This document shows, in pieces, positions 60,687 to 64,000 of a DNA stretch of 64,000 bases (positions within the stretch are counted from its first letter, which is position 1; the number at the start of each line of letters is the position of its first letter). The stretch is taken from the NCBI RefSeq assembly GCF_005517195.1, contig NZ_CP040244.1, positions 6,404,001 through 6,468,000 on the forward strand. Reading direction: 5' to 3'. The notes under the pieces were generated by a model. It saw only the letters and a program-made list of their open reading frames with translations. It made no database searches and was not told the DNA's origin. The DNA is from Streptomyces vilmorinianum (GTDB lineage: Bacteria; Actinomycetota; Actinomycetes; Streptomycetales; Streptomycetaceae). The position numbers and the translations under genes are program-made.

Positions 60687-61328
60687 GTGGAGCAGCACAG
60701 GACAAGTCAGCCTCGAGGCCGCCGGCGGCCGCAGACGCCTCTCACGCCGCCCGGCGCGCTCGTGGAAGGCGCCACCGTCTATCGCGTCGCCGCACGTCCG
60801 GGGGGCCCGGGCAACGGCCGGGTCGAGCGGGCCATGCCCGTGCGCCCCGTAAGGACCCGGCCCGTGCCGCCCGTCGTCCTCGCCCTGCGGCGGCTGCCCA
60901 ACCCGAGGCTGACCGGCCTCGGCGCCGGGCTCTTCGCCTCCGCCGCCATGCTGGTCATCGGGTTCCTCGACCGGGTGCTCCTCGACGGCTCACCCCTCGT
61001 CTTCGGCCTGCTGTTCCTGCCGGTCAGCGCCCTGACCGCGCTCTGGGTCCGTACCGCCGACCTCGTCACCGCCCCGATCAGCGTGCCCATCGCCTTCGCC
61101 GTGGGCGTGGTGCCCATCGCGGGCGGCACGGGCGGCTTCGGCGGGCAGGCGATGGCCGTCGTCACCGCCCTGGCCGTGCACGCCGGCTGGCTCTACGGCG
61201 GCACCCTCGTCGCCGGGCTGATCACCTGCGTCCGGAAGGTACGGGACATGGGGCGCCGCCAGCGGGCGGCCGCCGCCCGGGCTGCCGGGGCGGGGGCACC
61301 CCACGCGGTGCGGCGGCCCGCCCCGTAG
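60687..61328 (+). CDS. DUF6542-like membrane protein
   Basis: The protein is about 213 residues. An Arg/Pro-rich cytoplasmic N-terminus (about 1-75) precedes three to four membrane segments (about 80-98, 104-120, 126-145, 150-180; GLGAGLFASAAMLVIGFLDRVLL, VFGLLFLPVSALTALWV, APISVPIAFAVGVVPIAGG) and a basic C-terminus. This fits the DUF6542 family of actinobacterial membrane proteins of unknown function found near ispH, ppgK and ychF. The GTG at 60687 was preferred because the longer frame overlaps the ychF promoter. Confidence 0.75.
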   Translation: MEQHRTSQPRGRRRPQTPLTPPGALVEGATVYRVAARPGGPGNGRVERAMPVRPVRTRPVPPVVLALRRLPNPRLTGLGAGLFASAAMLVIGFLDRVLLDGSPLVFGLLFLPVSALTALWVRTADLVTAPISVPIAFAVGVVPIAGGTGGFGGQAMAVVTALAVHAGWLYGGTLVAGLITCVRKVRDMGRRQRAAAARAAGAGAPHAVRRPAP

Positions 61329-61346
61329 AGCCGGAAGCCGGGGCCC

Positions 61347-62090
61347 CTAGCGCGCCTGCGCCGCCATCGCCGCGCCCACGATCCCCGCGTTGTTCCGCAG
61401 CCCCGCCGGCACGATCTCCGCCCTGATGCCCTCGATCAGTGGCAGGAACCTGTCCGCCTTCCGGCTCACTCCCCCGCCGATGATGAACAGCTCCGGCGAG
61501 AACAGCATCTCCACATGGGCCAGGTACTTCTGCAGGCGCCGCGTCGCCCAGTGCTCCCAGCTGAGGCCCTCGTCGTCCTTCGCCTTCGTCGAGGCCCGCT
61601 TCTCGGCGTCGTGGCCCTTCAGCTCCAGGTGCCCCAGCTCCGTGTTGGGCACGAGGCGGCCGTCGACGAAGAGCGCCGAACCGATGCCCGTACCGAGCGT
61701 CAGCAGGATCACCGTGCCCTTGCGGCCCCGGCCCGCGCCGAAGGTCATCTCGGCGACCCCGGCCGCGTCCGCGTCGTTCAGGACCGTCACCGGCAGCCCG
61801 CCCAGGCGGTCGCCGATCAGCTTGCCCGCGTCGACGTCGATCCATGCCTTGTCGACGTTCGCGGCCGTACGGATCGTGGAGCCGGTGACGACACCGGGGA
61901 AGGTCACCCCGACCGGACCCGACCAGCCGAAGTTCTCCACGACCTCCGCGACACAGCCCGCCACACCGTCGGGTGTGGCGGGCTGCGGGGTCAGTACCTT
62001 GTGGCGGGGCTCGGCGAGGTCTCCTCGCTCCAGGTCCACGGGAGCGCCCTTGATGCCCGAGCCGCCGATGTCCACTCCGAAGACGTTCAT
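61347..62090 (-). CDS. ppgK: Polyphosphate glucokinase (ROK family)
   Basis: The 247-residue protein has an N-terminal phosphate loop FGVDIGGSGIKGAPVDLERG, a conserved Asp in LNDADAAGVAEM (catalytic base), TLGTGIGSALFVDG and ELGHLELKG (a His/Glu region that binds glucose). Length and the GGSGIKGA motif match polyphosphate-dependent glucokinases, which phosphorylate glucose with polyphosphate or ATP. The order ispH-ppgK-DUF6542-ychF is typical of Streptomyces. Confidence 0.95.
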   Translation of the reverse strand: MNVFGVDIGGSGIKGAPVDLERGDLAEPRHKVLTPQPATPDGVAGCVAEVVENFGWSGPVGVTFPGVVTGSTIRTAANVDKAWIDVDAGKLIGDRLGGLPVTVLNDADAAGVAEMTFGAGRGRKGTVILLTLGTGIGSALFVDGRLVPNTELGHLELKGHDAEKRASTKAKDDEGLSWEHWATRRLQKYLAHVEMLFSPELFIIGGGVSRKADRFLPLIEGIRAEIVPAGLRNNAGIVGAAMAAQAR

Positions 62091-62120
62091 GGACCCAACG
62101 TTACGGGCTGACGACGGCCG

Positions 62121-63116
62121 TTACTCCTTGACGAGGTCGGCCGCCTCGGCGCGCAGGTCCTTGTTCCGGAGCTCCTTGGGGAGCGAGAAGGTCAGGGACT
62201 CGTCGGCCGTCTTGACGATCTCCACGTCCGCGTAGCCGCGCTCGGCGAGCCATTCCAGGACCTCCTGGACGAGGACGTCCGGCACCGAGGCGCCCGACGA
62301 CAGGCCGACCGAGGTGACGCCCTCCAGCCAGGCCTCGTCGATCTCGCTCGCGAAGTCGACCAGGTACGCGGCCGGGACACCGGCCTGCTTGGCGACCTCG
62401 ACCATACGGATCGAGTTCGAGGAGTTCTTCGAGCCGACGACGATCACCAGCTCGGCCTGGCCGGCGAGCTCCTTGATGGCCAGCTGCCGGTTCTGCGTGG
62501 CGTAGCAGATGTCGTCGGACGGCGGGGAGATCAGCTGCGGGAACTTCTCCTTCAGCGCGTCCACGGTCTCCATCGTCTCGTCGACGGAGAGCGTGGTCTG
62601 GGAGAGCCAGACGACCCTGGACGGGTCGCGGACCTCGACCTTGGCCACGTCCTCCGGGCCGTCGACGAGCTGGATGTGGTCGGGGGCCTCGCCGGAGGTG
62701 CCGATGACCTCCTCGTGGCCCTCGTGGCCGATCAGGAGGATGTCGAAGTCCTCCTTGGCGAACCGCACGGCCTCCTTGTGCACCTTCGTGACCAGCGGGC
62801 AGGTCGCGTCGATGGTCTTGAGGCGGCCCTCGCGGGCCTCCTCGTGCACGGTCGGGGCGACGCCGTGCGCGGAGAACATCACGATGTTGCCCGGGGGCAC
62901 CTCGGTCGCCTGGTCGACGAAGATGGCGCCCTTCCGCTCCAGGGTCTGTACGACGTACTTGTTGTGCACGATCTCGTGACGGACGTAGATCGGCGCCCCG
63001 TACTGCTCCAGGGCCTTCTCCACGGCGATCACGGCACGGTCCACGCCCGCGCAGTAGCCGCGGGGAGCGGCGAGCAGGACACGCTTCGGGCGGTTGGTCG
63101 CGGGCGTTGCAGTCAT
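62121..63116 (-). CDS. ispH: 4-hydroxy-3-methylbut-2-enyl diphosphate reductase
   Basis: The 331-residue protein carries the three iron-sulfur-cluster cysteines in PRGYCAGVDRAV, DATCPLVTKVHKE and ICYATQNRQLA, the catalytic Glu segment TEVPPGNIVMFSAHGV with its conserved His, and the late motif VGSKNSSNSIRMVEVA. It makes IPP and DMAPP in the last step of the MEP isoprenoid pathway. The ATG at 63116 was chosen; an in-frame ATG three codons upstream (63125) is equally possible. Confidence 0.97.
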   Translation of the reverse strand: MTATPATNRPKRVLLAAPRGYCAGVDRAVIAVEKALEQYGAPIYVRHEIVHNKYVVQTLERKGAIFVDQATEVPPGNIVMFSAHGVAPTVHEEAREGRLKTIDATCPLVTKVHKEAVRFAKEDFDILLIGHEGHEEVIGTSGEAPDHIQLVDGPEDVAKVEVRDPSRVVWLSQTTLSVDETMETVDALKEKFPQLISPPSDDICYATQNRQLAIKELAGQAELVIVVGSKNSSNSIRMVEVAKQAGVPAAYLVDFASEIDEAWLEGVTSVGLSSGASVPDVLVQEVLEWLAERGYADVEIVKTADESLTFSLPKELRNKDLRAEAADLVKE

Positions 63117-63175
63117 GCGTCCCATCGTAAGGCCGCGCGGTCGGGCGACCCGCTGCGGTCGCGTCGCTGAGACGG

Positions 63176-64000
63176 ATGATCGACACCGTGGCCGAGACTG
63201 TGCCCATGGCCGAGGAAGCACAGGTGGCAGCGCAGGTGGCGGCGCACACCGGACTGCGGCGGACCCTCGGGTTCCGCGACCTTGTCGTGTACGGGCTGCT
63301 GTTCATCGCGCCCATGGCCCCCGTCGGTGTCTTCGGCACCCTCGACGCGAAGTCGCACGGCGCCGTGGCGCTGGTCTACCTCGTCGCCACCGTCGCGATG
63401 GCGTTCACCGCTTTCAGCTACGCCCAGATGGTGCGGGTCGCCCCGCTGGCGGGCTCCGTCTTCACGTACGCCCGCAAGGGGCTGGGCGACGGGCCGGGGT
63501 TCGTCGCCGGGTGGATGGCGATGCTCGACTACCTGCTGATCCCGGCCGTGGCCTATCTCTTCGCGGGCATCGCGATGGAGGCGCTTGTACCGGAGGTGGA
63601 CCGGTGGGTGTGGACGGCGCTGGCGGTGGTGATCACGACCCTGCTGAATCTGTGGGGCGTACGGGCGGCGGCGCGGGTCGGCTTCGCGGTGCTCGCGATG
63701 GAGATCGTGGTGCTGCTGGTCTTCGTGGTGTCGGCGGTGGCCGTTCTCGTACGGGACGGGGCGCGGCGCGACTGGTGGTCGCCGCTGACCGGGGACGGGG
63801 CGTTCTCGGTGGCCGCGGTGCTGGGCGCGGTGTCGGTGGCCGTGCTGTCGTACCTCGGCTTCGACGCGATCGCCTCGTTCGCGGAGGAGGTCACCGGAGG
63901 GTCGGCGAAGGTGGCGCGGGCGGTGCTGTTCTGTCTGGCGCTCGCGGGCGCGCTGTTCGTGACCCAGACGTATCTGGTGGCGCTCCTTGAGCCGCTGTCG
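63176..64000 (+). CDS. APC-family amino-acid permease (partial)
   Basis: The frame starts at ATG (63176) and runs off the right edge (275 codons seen). A short cytoplasmic N-terminus with TGLRRTLGFRDLVVYGLLFIAPMAP is the APC superfamily signature; successive membrane segments follow (about 38-58, 65-88, 110-130, 145-165, 170-192, 215-240). AFSYAQMVRVAPLAGSVFTYARKGLG and SYLGFDAIASFAEEV are the usual substrate-site helices. The amino acid carried is unknown. It is divergent from ispH. Confidence 0.88.
   Translation, partial: MIDTVAETVPMAEEAQVAAQVAAHTGLRRTLGFRDLVVYGLLFIAPMAPVGVFGTLDAKSHGAVALVYLVATVAMAFTAFSYAQMVRVAPLAGSVFTYARKGLGDGPGFVAGWMAMLDYLLIPAVAYLFAGIAMEALVPEVDRWVWTALAVVITTLLNLWGVRAAARVGFAVLAMEIVVLLVFVVSAVAVLVRDGARRDWWSPLTGDGAFSVAAVLGAVSVAVLSYLGFDAIASFAEEVTGGSAKVARAVLFCLALAGALFVTQTYLVALLEPLS

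Overview
The window is chromosomal DNA of a Streptomyces or close relative. It has very high GC, frequent GTG starts, Shine-Dalgarno-led genes, and typical actinobacterial families (WhiB, SpoIIE phosphatase with RsbW-like kinases, GH18 chitinase with a DasR-type site, YchF, IspH, polyphosphate glucokinase). I saw no tRNA, rRNA, CRISPR array, integrase, relaxase or intact insertion sequence. The first and last genes are cut by the window edges.

Layout. (1) 1-17.96 kb is housekeeping-like: a GH18-like secreted protein (partial), a TPM/PspA pair, a PAS-GAF-SpoIIE-HATPase phosphatase, an RsbW-like kinase, a Nudix hydrolase, a small SPOR protein, an NCS1 permease with a Cys-rich tail, a GntR regulator, a chitinase, a DUF4190/septum-formation-type protein, a leucine-rich-repeat-variant-like protein, a secreted subtilisin with P domain, and a threonine-synthase-like enzyme. 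(2) 18.0-23.7 kb holds repeated copies of a three-gene module, here called A-B-C (A about 211 aa; B about 370 aa, overlapping A by 4 nt; C a DUF4913 protein). One copy is deleted into pseudogenes, and a fourth copy lies at 38.2-40.5 kb. (3) 23.7-45.3 kb is a Gram-positive type IV secretion-like locus on two divergent arms. The minus arm has a TcpC/VirB8-like protein, VirB2-like and VirB3/PrgI-like membrane proteins, a VirB4-like ATPase, two lipoproteins, a VirB6-like protein, a membrane protein, a WhiB-winged-helix fusion and a zeta-type kinase. The plus arm has a small tail-anchored protein, A4-B4-C4, a second VirB8-like protein, a triple-domain cell-wall hydrolase and a VirD4-like ATPase. 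(4) 45.4-48.8 kb has a zinc-ribbon protein and a 924-aa protein with a nucleotide-binding Rossmann region and a proline-rich tail. (5) 48.9-55.3 kb is an RHS polymorphic toxin with an Imm7-like immunity protein, a partner protein and an SseB-like protein. (6) 55.3-59.3 kb is accessory DNA with an excalibur lipoprotein and two related antitoxin/PIN-toxin pairs around a CPCC-type protein. (7) 59.4-64 kb returns to core genes: ychF, a DUF6542-like membrane protein, ppgK, ispH and an APC permease (partial).

Main interpretation. The locus has most parts of a cell-envelope-spanning type IV secretion machine but shows no relaxase or integrase, so it looks more like a resident secretion or contact system than a complete conjugative element. 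The B proteins and the zeta-type kinase are otherwise unrelated, yet both end in a proline/arginine-rich tail that begins with F-(M/T)-P-G-(V/M). This suggests a shared C-terminal export signal and makes them candidate effectors, with A, or the 160-aa repeat protein beside the kinase, as candidate immunity or antitoxin partners. This is inference from sequence and gene order.
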